Positions 42,737 to 52,049 of a stretch of 64,000 nucleotides of DNA are shown in pieces; the first letter of the stretch is position 1; the number at the start of each line of letters is the position of its first letter. Position numbers and translations under genes: made by a program. Below the pieces are notes generated by a model that was not told the origin of the DNA, searched no databases, and saw nothing but the letters and a program-made list of their open reading frames with translations. Origin of the DNA: Salipiger marinus (GTDB lineage Bacteria; Pseudomonadota; Alphaproteobacteria; Rhodobacterales; Rhodobacteraceae); assembly GCF_900100085.1 (NCBI RefSeq), contig NZ_FNEJ01000016.1:1-64000 (forward strand), written 5' to 3'.

Positions 42737-43498
42737 ATGAAGATTCTCAGCCACCTGTTCAGAGCCAAGGGTTCGGGCCAAGCGAAGCCAGCATTCGACG
42801 CCCCCCTTGCCCCCGATAGGCCCTTCTGCGCCATCGGCGACATCCATGGCAGCCTGCCCGCTCTCGAAGCCTTGCTCTCAAAGATCGAAAGCCTGCCCCA
42901 GGTTCCGCCTGTCATCTGCCTCGGCGATTACATGGACCGGGGCGAGCAGTCGGCGCAGGCCCTGACGCGGCTATGGGCCCTCGCCAAAGAATTTGGCGAG
43001 GATTTTGTTTGCCTGAAAGGTAATCACGAGCAGATGTGCCTGGATTTTCTTGAAAACCCCGAGGAGGGGGGGGAGTTTTGGCTGCGTCATGGCGGGCTCC
43101 AGACCCTCGCCAGCTATGGCATCGGTCACCGCCCGGGGCAGGCTTCTCATAGAGTGTTGCGCGACAAGCTGGCAGATGCGATGGGGCCGGATCTGCTCGA
43201 CTGGCTGGCGGGCCTGCCGCTGTCTTGGCAGTCGGGAAATGTCGTGGTGGTCCATGCCGGACTGGATCCCGCGCTGCCTCTGGCGGCGCAGCGGCCGTCC
43301 GTTCTGATGTGGGGCCATCCGGAGTTCGAGAAGACGCCCCGGCGGGACGGGCTCTGGGTGGTGCATGGCCATACTATCGTGCCGGAGCCGCAGGTCGTGG
43401 CGGGCCGCATCGCCACCGATACTGGAGCCTATGCCACTGGACGGCTGAGCGCCGCCCATGTCTCCATGGACGGCGTCACGTTCCTGACAAACCTGTAA
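42737..43498 (+). CDS. metallophosphoesterase (serine/threonine-phosphatase-like)
   Basis: 253 residues from the ATG at 42737, preceded by GGGGG. The di-metal phosphatase motifs are complete: CAIGDIHGSLPALEAL (GDIHG), VICLGDYMDRGEQS (GDYMDRG), CLKGNHEQM (GNHE), VVHAGLDPALPL and HGHTI. This is the PPP/bacteriophage-lambda-phosphatase-like group. It lies 59 bases after the wza-like gene on the same strand and ends 22 bases from the convergent sugar transferase, hinting at a role in exopolysaccharide control (for example dephosphorylating an export protein). Substrate not determinable. Confidence 0.85.
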   Translation: MKILSHLFRAKGSGQAKPAFDAPLAPDRPFCAIGDIHGSLPALEALLSKIESLPQVPPVICLGDYMDRGEQSAQALTRLWALAKEFGEDFVCLKGNHEQMCLDFLENPEEGGEFWLRHGGLQTLASYGIGHRPGQASHRVLRDKLADAMGPDLLDWLAGLPLSWQSGNVVVVHAGLDPALPLAAQRPSVLMWGHPEFEKTPRRDGLWVVHGHTIVPEPQVVAGRIATDTGAYATGRLSAAHVSMDGVTFLTNL

Positions 43499-43519
43499 GC
43501 CGGGTCCGCTGCCTGCGGA

Positions 43520-44197
43520 TCAGGCGCCGGCGAAGCGGAACACCACCGACAGGGTGCGCCAGATGATCCAGGCTTCCAGCCGGAAACCAGCATTGGTGAT
43601 GTAGTAGAGATCGGCACGCACCTTGCGTCGGGTGGCCTCGACCCCCTCGATATAGCCGAGCTCGGTCTGCGCGAGCCCGCTGATCCCGGGGCGGACAAGG
43701 TGCCTCTCGCGGTAGCCGCGCACCTCTTCGAGGAAATGCAGGGCGTGGTCATAGTAATCCGGACGCGGCCCGATCAAGCTCATGTCCCCGCGCAGCACGT
43801 TCAGAATCTGCGGCAGCTCGTCGATCCGGCACTTGCGCAGATAGCGGCCAAGCTTGGTGATGCGGTCGACTTCCAGCGGGCAGTTTGCGGTGCGCTTGGC
43901 CGCGACCGCCGAGGCGTCGCGCATGGTGCGGAACTTGATCGCCCGGAAGGGCTTGCAGTGCCGGCCCATCCGGGTCTGAACAAAGAAGAGTTTTCCCTGG
44001 TTCATGAAGGGGTTGAGCAGGAGAAGTGCCAGCATGAACAGGCCCAGCAGCGGCAGCATGGCGATACAGAGAACGATGTCGAAAGCGCGCTTCACCATGA
44101 AGAACATGGGCTGCTGGGTCGACTTCCGGCCGAAACGGCTTTCGAAACGAGAGTAACGGGCATACTCGTTAACAGGAACCGCAGTCTGGTCGAACAT
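43520..44197 (-). CDS. initiating sugar-phosphate transferase (ExoY/WcaJ-like)
   Basis: Transfers the first sugar phosphate onto undecaprenyl phosphate in the inner membrane. 225 residues from the ATG at 44197 (GGAGG eight bases upstream decides the start). It has one membrane segment (FDIVLCIAMLPLLGLFMLALLLLNPF) followed by the catalytic domain: FFVQTRMGRHCKPFRAIKFRTM, LGRYLRKCRIDELPQILNVLRGDMSLIGPRPDYYDHA and RHLVRPGISGLAQTELGY. This small form is typical of exopolysaccharide starters such as ExoY. Convergent with the metallophosphatase; its promoter lies in the long AT-rich region at 44.2-45.1 kb. Confidence 0.93.
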   Translation of the reverse strand: MFDQTAVPVNEYARYSRFESRFGRKSTQQPMFFMVKRAFDIVLCIAMLPLLGLFMLALLLLNPFMNQGKLFFVQTRMGRHCKPFRAIKFRTMRDASAVAAKRTANCPLEVDRITKLGRYLRKCRIDELPQILNVLRGDMSLIGPRPDYYDHALHFLEEVRGYRERHLVRPGISGLAQTELGYIEGVEATRRKVRADLYYITNAGFRLEAWIIWRTLSVVFRFAGA

Positions 44198-45107
44198 CTC
44201 AACCTCCAATTATTCGGCGGAAATTAGCAGAATCTTAACTATTTTCTGGAGCGATACTGCAGCCATTCCGCCAAGTCAATTCTGTGTGGGGCGGTGGGTG
44301 GAGTTTTTCTGCGGTGCAACAAGGCTTGGTTAAATCCTGAGCAGCTTTGTGTGGCTTGGATTGCGCACCCGAAGTTTATAAAGTGATTACATGCGATTAA
44401 GCTCGACATCTGTCGAGCTATCTTGGCGGTTTGGATCTTGGGCCATCCTCTCCGGTAACACAGTGACGACAGCCCAGAGATGCTTCGGGAGCCTGATCTG
44501 AAACAAGGCTTTCCGGGGACGGCGCCAAGATACTTGGTCAGCCTTTAGCGATAGACGTGCTTCGGTTTTTTGTGTCCCGGCCACATCTTATTTAATCACT
44601 TTCCCATCTTTTCAGAATGGAAAAAGTGTTAACAAAAAGACCGCCAGATTCTTGACTTTATCTTCCTGACATATTTTCGTCATGAAGCTGTTCGGAGGCT
44701 GCTGGTTTGCAGCAGGATACGGAGGGAACCGGCATTCTCCTGAGCCAGGAAATTAGGCAGTTAGATTGTGTTATTCGGATGACACACGACCGCTTAAACT
44801 GATCACTTGCCAAGAAAGCTGGCATTCCTCAGGCGGGGCTGAATGAGGAAATTACAGATTCCAGAAGAATCTGTCGCCACAAGGTTCTTTTGAAAACAAT
44901 GCATTAGCAAACCTAACCTAGGGTAACATGCCTGTTTTGCCTTTCATGTGCAAGACCCCGGCGCATCTCCGGTTACAACTTTAGCGCGCGCTGCAGTCCT
45001 GAGCGGTCAAAGTTTTCCGGAGGTCAAGAGCCATCCATTAATTGACGTGCAGACTCCAGCGGACTATTCAGGTTGTATCCCTGTCCCTTTTATTCAGAAA
45101 ATTGAGT
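44198..45107. promoter_or_regulatory. long AT-rich intergenic region, probably regulatory
   Basis: About 900 bases without a convincing gene, clearly lower in GC than the window average. It separates the leftward sugar transferase and the rightward giant beta-helix protein, so at least two promoters are expected. A 20-base imperfect palindrome (AGCTCGACA, TC, TGTCGAGCT) lies at 44400-44419 and may bind a regulator. TTGACT near 44653 with AT-rich DNA downstream is a weak -35 candidate. No promoter, small RNA or riboswitch could be defined. Confidence 0.5.
44400..44419. repeat. 9-base-arm inverted repeat, possible operator
   Basis: AGCTCGACA and TGTCGAGCT are exact reverse complements separated by TC. 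The repeat is 203 bases upstream of the sugar transferase start and about 700 bases upstream of the beta-helix gene. Regulator unknown. Confidence 0.45.
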
Positions 45108-48100
45108 ATGACCATGCCCAGAACCCCGACTGCTCCCCGCCCGGACATGCTACTTGATCAGAGCAAAATTCATCAGATCCTCAAGCGCATCAACGAGAGA
45201 AAAGCCACGGCGCTGACCACGCTGGCGGGTACGCTGCTCATGCTGCCCCTTGCCGCGCATGCTCAAACCGCGTCTGGCCCGGTCTCGATCTCGGACCTGG
45301 CCGGGGTAACCAGCTACAAGGTGCTGCCGGACGGCTCGATCGAAATCACGCTGGCCAACGGCACGAAGGCGCTTGTGACGGCCGCGAATGTGGTCTCCAC
45401 CGCTGATGGGCAGGTGATGATCAGCGCGCCCGCCGCGACACAGATCGAGGCCCTGGCGGCGGCTCCCGGAGCCGAAGGCGCTGCTGCGGGAGAGCTTGGC
45501 GGTATTGGCGCGGCGGTGGGCGGTCTGCTGGCCGTTGGTCTCATCGCGGGCAGCGGTGGCGGCGGCGGCGGTGGTGGCGGCGAAGAGCCGCCCGTCAGCG
45601 TCTCCAAGACCCTGCGCGTCGTTGATGCGCCGCTGGAAAACGCGCTGGTGTTTTACGATGCCGATCTTGATGGCGCCCCCGACCAGATGGAATATCTGGG
45701 CATGACCGATGGCAACGGCGCGCTCAACGTGACCTATGAGCCGGTGGCCGGAGCCAAGTTCATCATTCTTCCGGCACCTGTCGCCGATGCCATCGCGCAA
45801 TATGGTTGGGACGAAGCCTTTGCCGGTCAGTTCGAAGATGTGGTCACCCGCGATGTGGTCACCGACAACATCTTCGATCAGGTGCTGCAGGCCGACGATA
45901 CTGGCGCTGACGGGGATCAGGTGATCTCGCCGATCTCCACGCTGATGGCGGCCGGCCTGCCGGATGAGCAGATCAAGGAGATTTTTGGTCTGCCTGCCGA
46001 TCTGGATCTGGCGAGTTTCGATTTCTTCAGCGCCCTCTCCGACCCTGATCCGGCGGTCCGGGATGCCGCGCAGAAGATGTCGGCTGCAGCCACCGTCATG
46101 ACCTCTGTCGTGAAGGCGGCGCTGACTGCCGCCGCCACCGGCGGCGCGATCAACGCGGCCGAGGTGCAGCAGGTGGCTGCAAAGGCCTTCCTGGATGCCG
46201 TCAATGTCATCGAAAAGATGTCCGCAGGCCTGTCGCTGGCCGAGGTGACCGAAGCGGTGTCGGGCGTGGTGATGGCCGGGGCGCTGAACCCCGCGCTGGA
46301 CACCGATGCCGCAGCCCAGAACCTGATTGATGCGATCGCTGGCGGAGCGTCGGCTGAGGAGGCCCTCCAGCAGACCATCGAACAGCTGCGTACGGATGGC
46401 CTCCTGACCGATGCGCAGGCCGACAGCTCCACCCGCACCGCCGATGTGCTGGGCAACTCGGCACAGGATGTCGAGGACATCTTCGAAAATCTTGACGTCG
46501 CGAATGGGGCTGATGCTGCGGCGCTGGAAGAGGCGCTGAAGGAGCAGTTGGACGCGGCCCTCGACGAGACTGATGAAGAAGTGTCCGAGACGGTCAACGA
46601 GACGCTTCTGGGCATCCGCCTTGCTGGAGACTCGGCGTCGGCCACCGAAGGTCAGGCCGCGCTGGTCAAGGGCAACGTGCTGGAAAACGACCAACTGGCC
46701 GATGGCACGGCCCTGCCCGCCTCCACAGCGATCTTCTCGGTGAACGGCACCGAGCTGGAGGAAGGAGCTGCCGGGGAAGGTTCCTCGGAAACCTATGTGA
46801 TCAGCACGGCTGACTGGGCGACCAATACTGGTGTGACCGTGCCGATCGGCACCATCGCCGACGCGATCGGCCTTGAGGGCAACTTCCCCGTCGGTCGCCC
46901 CAGCGGCAACCCGACCCGCGGTTCTGCCATCGTCAAGGAAATCACCGTCGAGGCCGGAGAGACCATCACCTTCGATTACGACTTCGGGTCCTTCGACTAC
47001 CTGCCCTACAACGATTACAGCTTCTTCGCGGTCAAGGCCGTGTCGGGCGGATCGGCTGCGGAACAGTCAGGGGTCGTGCTGCGCGGCGAAGATAATGACG
47101 GCACGATGGATGTGCGGGATCTGAAGGGTCCGGTGCTTTACAATCAGGCGGGTCAGCTGGTCACGGCCACCCGCACTGGCGCCTTTGAATACACGTTCGA
47201 GGAAGCGGGCACCTTCACCATCGCCATCGGCGTCACCGATGTGCGCGACTCCATCGTCGACTCGATCATGACGGTGCGGAACATCGAGCTGAGCGATGCC
47301 GAAGGCAATGCGCTTGGCACCGTGGCGCTGGACGACTTTACCAAGCTTGGCAATGTGGCCGAGGGTGGCGATGTGATCAATGAGATCACCGCCACGCTGG
47401 CCACGGGCTATTACGGCTCGCTGGTGGTGACCAAGGGCGGCGACTATCTCTATCAGGTGGGCGGCGAAAATGCCGAGCCCATCCCCGAAGGGGTCGTGGT
47501 CACCGACAACTTCACCTACACGGTGCAGCTTGAGGATGGCCGTTTCGCCACGCAGACGCTGAAAATCAACGTGACCGGCGTGGCCGATCCCGATGGCGAG
47601 CTGCCGACGATCCAGCTTGACCTTGTGGACATCTCGGCCGCCACCGCCGCCACCGCGGCGATCTTCGGCACCACCACCAATGCCACTGGCGGTCTGGTCG
47701 ATCTGGTCATCTCCGACGAGGATGCCGGCACCGAGGACATCGTGCTGACCGGCATCGCGGTCAATGACGATGGCAGCTTCTCGGCTCAGGTCGATGTCAC
47801 CGGCCTGACCGATGGCACGCTGACCGTGGACGCGGTTGTGACCGTTGGCGGAGCTCAGGCTCAGGCGGGCACCTCCGGCAGCATCGAGCTTGATACCGTC
47901 CTTGATCCGGTCAGCATTTCTCTGCTGGACGGCAGCGAGGCGGCGCCGATCGACGTGCAGGGCGACAGTCCGGCCCTGACCTTCGGCATCACCGGCCTTG
48001 CCGAGGATGTGACCGGCACCATGACGGTCAGCGACGGCACCACCAGCACCGACTATGTCTTCACCGGCGCAGGGGCGGGAACGACGACGATCGCGGTGAC

Positions 48101-50243
48101 CGGCTTTGCGCCGGGCAGCGCTCTGGAGGTCAGCTATGACTATGCCGACAATGTCGGCAACAGCGGCTCGGGCACGGTCGAGGGCGTGACGGTGCCGGTG
48201 GTGGTGAACACCAGCCAGAACATCGGCTATGGCTCGCTGGCCGAAGCGATCGCGGCGGCGGCGGAAGGCGACACGCTGGAACTGGCCGAAGGCAGCTTCG
48301 ACGAGGCGGTGACCATCGACAAGCCGCTGACGCTTCTGGGCGTTCAGGCCGGCAACAGCGCCAAGTTCAGCCCCGAGGATCTGGCGGATATCGCGGCGGG
48401 GGACAGCCCGCGCGGCGCGGAAAGCCAGATCACCGGCACGGTCACCATCGCCGCAGCCGGCGTGACGCTGGACGGTGTGGTGCTGGAAAACGACAGCCAG
48501 CCCATCACCTGGGACGAGGCGCTGCTCGACACCATGCCGGGCGCGCTCGACAACTTCACCCTGACCAACTCCATCCTCTTCGGCTATGACGCGGACGGGG
48601 CGCCGAGCTTCAACGCCAATTCCGACGCGGCCCCGGGCAGCTATACCGGCCCGGCCGCAGCCTCGGGCTGGGAGATCAGCAACAACCTGATCGGCGGCGT
48701 GGCCAACGGCAATGGCGGGTCGATGTATCTCAGCGGTCTGGCTGACTCCAGCATCTCCGAGAACATGTTCTGGCGCCCGGGTGCGGGCCATCTCTACCTG
48801 TCCTCGCTGACCGGCACCGAGGTGGAGGGCAACTTCTTCTACCACGGCCTGCATGCGGGGGGGGCCGATTTCGACGGTCTGGCCGAGGAGCTGGGAAATT
48901 CCGGCGGCTATGGTTACGGTTATGGCTACGGGGATGACAGCGCGGAGTTCTTCGGGCGCAACTTCTGGCTGGAGCTGAAGGGCGACAATGACGGTGTCAC
49001 CATCACCGGCAATGACGGCCAGTATAACAGCGGCGGCATCCAGATCTTCGGCGAGGAGGCGGGCTACAGCTTCGACAACATCACCATCTCGGGCAACATC
49101 TTCCGCGACTTCGTGAACGCCGATCCCAATGGCGTGCTGGGTGCGGGCCGGGGGCAGTCGGGCTTCATGGGGGCGGTTTCGGTCTCGGTGGGCGATGGCA
49201 GCCAGGCCTCCGGGGTCCTGATCACCGGCAACGTCATCACCGCGGCGGCCGATCAGGTCTATTCCGCACGGGATCTGGGCTCGCTGATCTTCGTGCAGGG
49301 CAATGTCGCCGGGCTGGAAATCTCCGAGAACCCGCTGACCTGGACGGAGGACTCCTCTGCGGCGATCCTCGACGGTCTGGCCGATCTCGAGGTGCCGCTC
49401 TCCTCCTATCTGGGCGCGCTGTCGGGCATCAGCCTTGCCGGGGCGCTGAGCGGCAATGTCCTGATCGAGGGCAACGGCTTCAACGCGGATCTGGGCGACC
49501 GGACCATGATCGGGGTCTATGTGGTCGGTGAGACCGCAGAGACCGGCCAGCTGACGGCTGCGATCATGGAGCAGGGCAACGACTTTACCGGCTGGACCGG
49601 GCAGGCGGCGCTGGACATGCTCTTCAACGAGCTCGACCAGAGCTATGATGCCTCGCAGCTCGATCTGGACACCCAGGATGTCTTCATCGTGGTGCAGAAC
49701 GGCGATACGGAAATCACCGTGCCGCTGGTTCTGGGCGATGATGCCGCCAATTCGATCACCGACATGGCCGGCACACAGCTGATCTTCGGCAATGGCGGCG
49801 CCGACACCGTCGACCTTCGCGGGGGGGGCAGCGACTTCGTTGCGGTGGATGGCACTCCGGCTGCCGGGGATGTGGACACGATCCTCAACTTCACCGGCGG
49901 GTCGGTGCCCGGAAGCAGCGACCAGATCCTGATCACCGGGATCGATCCGGCGCTGCTGTCGGGGTCGGAAATCCAGATCATGACCGGCGAAGGCGACAGC
50001 CTTGATGAAGAGACCGGGCTGCTGGTCTATACCAACGAGCTGCAGGGATCGCTCGCCGACTTCCTCGGCTCGCTGGAGGGCGCGGAGACCGGCGACCGCT
50101 TCTATGTGGTCGCGGATACCGAAGAGGCCGAACCCGGTCTTTATGCGGTCGAAGTGGGCGGTGCCACCCAGCAGGTCGCCTTCCTGCCGGGGCTCGATCT
50201 GGGCAGCCTGACCGAGGACAACTTCTCGTTGCCCGAAGTCTGA
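45108..50243 (+). CDS. giant secreted beta-helix protein, probable adhesin
   Basis: 1711 residues from the ATG at 45108. A long-leader Sec signal (INERKATALTTLAGTLLMLPLAAHA, cleavage near 52) is followed by a hydrophobic Ala/Gly stretch ending in a run of nine glycines at about 150, as in the N-terminal region of large biofilm adhesins (Bap-type). Then come an acidic helical region (about 260-510), immunoglobulin/VCBS-like segments (FTYTVQLEDGRFATQTLKINVTGVADPDGE; repeated VTGLTDGTLTVDAVVTVGGAQAQAG), a right-handed beta-helix from about 1030 (GSLAEAIAAAAEGDTLELAEGSF), a GGYGYGYGYG insert, and a C-terminal segment with one RTX-like turn (GNGGADTVDLRGGGSD). The product is acidic. No RTX secretion tail is clear. 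A terminator follows. Ligand unknown. Confidence 0.8.
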   Translation: MTMPRTPTAPRPDMLLDQSKIHQILKRINERKATALTTLAGTLLMLPLAAHAQTASGPVSISDLAGVTSYKVLPDGSIEITLANGTKALVTAANVVSTADGQVMISAPAATQIEALAAAPGAEGAAAGELGGIGAAVGGLLAVGLIAGSGGGGGGGGGEEPPVSVSKTLRVVDAPLENALVFYDADLDGAPDQMEYLGMTDGNGALNVTYEPVAGAKFIILPAPVADAIAQYGWDEAFAGQFEDVVTRDVVTDNIFDQVLQADDTGADGDQVISPISTLMAAGLPDEQIKEIFGLPADLDLASFDFFSALSDPDPAVRDAAQKMSAAATVMTSVVKAALTAAATGGAINAAEVQQVAAKAFLDAVNVIEKMSAGLSLAEVTEAVSGVVMAGALNPALDTDAAAQNLIDAIAGGASAEEALQQTIEQLRTDGLLTDAQADSSTRTADVLGNSAQDVEDIFENLDVANGADAAALEEALKEQLDAALDETDEEVSETVNETLLGIRLAGDSASATEGQAALVKGNVLENDQLADGTALPASTAIFSVNGTELEEGAAGEGSSETYVISTADWATNTGVTVPIGTIADAIGLEGNFPVGRPSGNPTRGSAIVKEITVEAGETITFDYDFGSFDYLPYNDYSFFAVKAVSGGSAAEQSGVVLRGEDNDGTMDVRDLKGPVLYNQAGQLVTATRTGAFEYTFEEAGTFTIAIGVTDVRDSIVDSIMTVRNIELSDAEGNALGTVALDDFTKLGNVAEGGDVINEITATLATGYYGSLVVTKGGDYLYQVGGENAEPIPEGVVVTDNFTYTVQLEDGRFATQTLKINVTGVADPDGELPTIQLDLVDISAATAATAAIFGTTTNATGGLVDLVISDEDAGTEDIVLTGIAVNDDGSFSAQVDVTGLTDGTLTVDAVVTVGGAQAQAGTSGSIELDTVLDPVSISLLDGSEAAPIDVQGDSPALTFGITGLAEDVTGTMTVSDGTTSTDYVFTGAGAGTTTIAVTGFAPGSALEVSYDYADNVGNSGSGTVEGVTVPVVVNTSQNIGYGSLAEAIAAAAEGDTLELAEGSFDEAVTIDKPLTLLGVQAGNSAKFSPEDLADIAAGDSPRGAESQITGTVTIAAAGVTLDGVVLENDSQPITWDEALLDTMPGALDNFTLTNSILFGYDADGAPSFNANSDAAPGSYTGPAAASGWEISNNLIGGVANGNGGSMYLSGLADSSISENMFWRPGAGHLYLSSLTGTEVEGNFFYHGLHAGGADFDGLAEELGNSGGYGYGYGYGDDSAEFFGRNFWLELKGDNDGVTITGNDGQYNSGGIQIFGEEAGYSFDNITISGNIFRDFVNADPNGVLGAGRGQSGFMGAVSVSVGDGSQASGVLITGNVITAAADQVYSARDLGSLIFVQGNVAGLEISENPLTWTEDSSAAILDGLADLEVPLSSYLGALSGISLAGALSGNVLIEGNGFNADLGDRTMIGVYVVGETAETGQLTAAIMEQGNDFTGWTGQAALDMLFNELDQSYDASQLDLDTQDVFIVVQNGDTEITVPLVLGDDAANSITDMAGTQLIFGNGGADTVDLRGGGSDFVAVDGTPAAGDVDTILNFTGGSVPGSSDQILITGIDPALLSGSEIQIMTGEGDSLDEETGLLVYTNELQGSLADFLGSLEGAETGDRFYVVADTEEAEPGLYAVEVGGATQQVAFLPGLDLGSLTEDNFSLPEV

Positions 50244-50260
50244 TCCTTCTTATAAGACCC

Positions 50261-50287
50261 GGAAACGCCAGCTTGGCTGGCGTTTCC
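50261..50287 (+). terminator. terminator after the giant beta-helix gene
   Basis: Exact 12-base arms GGAAACGCCAGC and GCTGGCGTTTCC with a 3-base loop, starting 17 bases after the stop. It also precedes the next gene start by 20 bases, so it may attenuate rather than fully end transcription. No T-run. Confidence 0.65.
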
Positions 50288-50307
50288 GCATGCAGGAAAG
50301 AAAATCC

Positions 50308-51165
50308 ATGGCCCTTCCCTCCCGGTCCCTTCTTGGTCTCGCCGCAGCCTGTGCTGCAAGCGTGTTGTGCGTGAGTGGGCCAGCCCGCGCCCAAGGCAGC
50401 GAGATTACCCCAAGCGACTATCTGGCCTCCCTGCGCAGCATGGCCGACAGCCTGCCGCCCCGCCGGGTCGGCACCGCCTCTACGGTGGGGCTGCCCAGCG
50501 GGTTCACCCTGCCGCGGGGCACGGGGTTTGCGGCCTTGGCGCTCAGCGACCGCCGCGAACGCACGGGGTCTGAGAATTTGGACGGATCCGGCGCGCTGGG
50601 TCTGGGCTTTGGCGATGCCGAAGAAACTGTCGGGGTCGATGTCATCCTCGGTTTCAGCAGCGTCGGCAAAGGTGAGGGCAATGAGATCGACTGGGATGAC
50701 TTTGGCGATTCCGGATCGGTCAGCATCAAGTTTGCCCGTCGCATTCCGGCGCCTTTCGAGGGTGAGGTGGCAAGCGTGGCAGTCGGCGTGGACCGAGCCG
50801 GACGCTGGGGTGACATGGAAGAGGCCGATCCCAGCTATTATGCCGCTGGCACCACCACCTTTTCCCTGCCGGTGAACGACGACATCCTGCTGCCGGGCCT
50901 GATGACGCTGGGCTATGCCACGGAGATCGGCACGAGCGAGGACGAGGACGGTCTGTTCTTCGGCCTCGGCCTCGGGGTGAGCGACCATCTGTCCCTTGGC
51001 GCCTCTTGGTATGGCGACGAGGTGATCGCCGGCGTGACCAGCACGTTCGAAGTGAGCGACCGGCTCGATCTTCAGCTTGGTCTCAGCTATGGTGATGTTG
51101 GCCAGCGCAACTCCGATGGCCGCTGGATGCTCAGCATCGCCGTTGTCCGAGCGGACATCTTCTGA
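50308..51165 (+). CDS. exported beta-rich protein, possible outer-membrane barrel
   Basis: 285 residues from the ATG at 50308, preceded by AGGAAAG. A Sec signal (SLLGLAAACAASVLCVSGPARAQG, cleavage near ARA-QG) is followed by alternating hydrophobic/polar strands such as GFAALALSDRRERTG, LGLGFGDAEETVGVDVILGFSSVGKG, GLFFGLGLGVSDHLSLGASWYGDEVIAGVTSTFEVSDRLDLQLGLSYGD. It ends in Phe (VVRADIF), as many outer-membrane barrels do. No family recognised. It follows the giant beta-helix gene by 64 bases, so it might help place that protein on the surface. Confidence 0.6.
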   Translation: MALPSRSLLGLAAACAASVLCVSGPARAQGSEITPSDYLASLRSMADSLPPRRVGTASTVGLPSGFTLPRGTGFAALALSDRRERTGSENLDGSGALGLGFGDAEETVGVDVILGFSSVGKGEGNEIDWDDFGDSGSVSIKFARRIPAPFEGEVASVAVGVDRAGRWGDMEEADPSYYAAGTTTFSLPVNDDILLPGLMTLGYATEIGTSEDEDGLFFGLGLGVSDHLSLGASWYGDEVIAGVTSTFEVSDRLDLQLGLSYGDVGQRNSDGRWMLSIAVVRADIF

Positions 51166-51186
51166 GAGCCGGGACTGGAGAGTTTT

Positions 51187-51576
51187 ATGCGCCGCATCTT
51201 CCTTATCCTCGCCTGCAGCCTGACCGGGGCGACTTTCGCCTCCGCCGGCCAAGTCTCGGTGATCAACCCGCCGAATATCGTGGTTCCTACCCCGCCCGCG
51301 CCACCGCCGGTGGTCTCGGTGTCACCTACTCCCATTGCGCCCTCCGTGGCACCGGGAGTGGATCCGTTCGGCGGGGCCGCCAGCGGAATGTCCCCCGGCG
51401 GCGTCACCCTGCTGACGATTCAAAGTTTTGACGTGGGACAGCTTTCCCCGACACAAATGCAGGAAGCCGCAGGGCTGATGCGGCAGATGCTGAACCGGGG
51501 CGGACTCAGCCCCATGCAGCGCGCCGTCCTGCGCAGCCAACTCGCCGACATGAACGCGGAAATGGCATCGCGCTAA
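51187..51576 (+). CDS. small exported protein of unknown function, Pro-rich
   Basis: 129 residues with a Sec signal (MRRIFLILACSLTGATFASAG), a proline-rich linker (NIVVPTPPAPPPVVSVSPTPIAPSVAPGVDPFGG) and a C-terminal helical part (SPTQMQEAAGLMRQMLNRG, MQRAVLRSQLADMNAEMASR). It begins 21 bases after the barrel-like gene and is probably co-transcribed. The Pro-rich stretch could span the periplasm or contact peptidoglycan. No family recognised. Confidence 0.6.
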   Translation: MRRIFLILACSLTGATFASAGQVSVINPPNIVVPTPPAPPPVVSVSPTPIAPSVAPGVDPFGGAASGMSPGGVTLLTIQSFDVGQLSPTQMQEAAGLMRQMLNRGGLSPMQRAVLRSQLADMNAEMASR

Positions 51577-52049
51577 CGTCAGGCCAGAGATCACTACTCG
51601 AATTGCTCTCCGCGAAGAGAGGCCGCTTTCGCTGGATTGATGCAGAATAGGGATGTGCGGAGCGAATTCGATGGGTTCTTAGGTTTGGCATCAGTAAGCC
51701 CAACCAACCTGCTCGCGCGACGAACTGGACTTTACCTGCCACTGGGGCGGACACGTCCTCAATGTTCAGTGAAGCTATATGCGTAACCTTACTGCAAAGC
51801 CGCGTAACCAAAGGTCTATGCTGGAAGGTTGTAAATGGTGAAGAAGTGACTGCCCGCGCAAGTTGCAGCAGGTGCTTTCGCGGGACATTCCCGTCTATCG
51901 TCATAGGCTTGTTGCTTGTGGATCCTCCGAGCCTGTGTGAGAGAAGACAGGCTTCTATTTGTCCGGTCCAAGTGCCGCTGGGACTGGGTTTGTGTTTCGT
52001 TTCACAAAGTGAGTTTGGTTGTTATCTCCTTTCCAAAAGGTTGCTGACC
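51577..52049. other. intergenic region without a recognised gene
   Basis: About 470 bases. Frames are open in places, but none has a recognisable product or ribosome site. The composition is less GC-biased than the genes and may include decayed mobile DNA near 51640-51760. The promoter of the following GT2-gmd-fcl run should be in the last 150 bases. Confidence 0.45.

Noticed and set aside
44387-44584. A minus-strand frame of 65 codons in the AT-rich gap
   Set aside because: No ribosome site or familiar sequence; it spans the 44400 palindrome and looks like chance.
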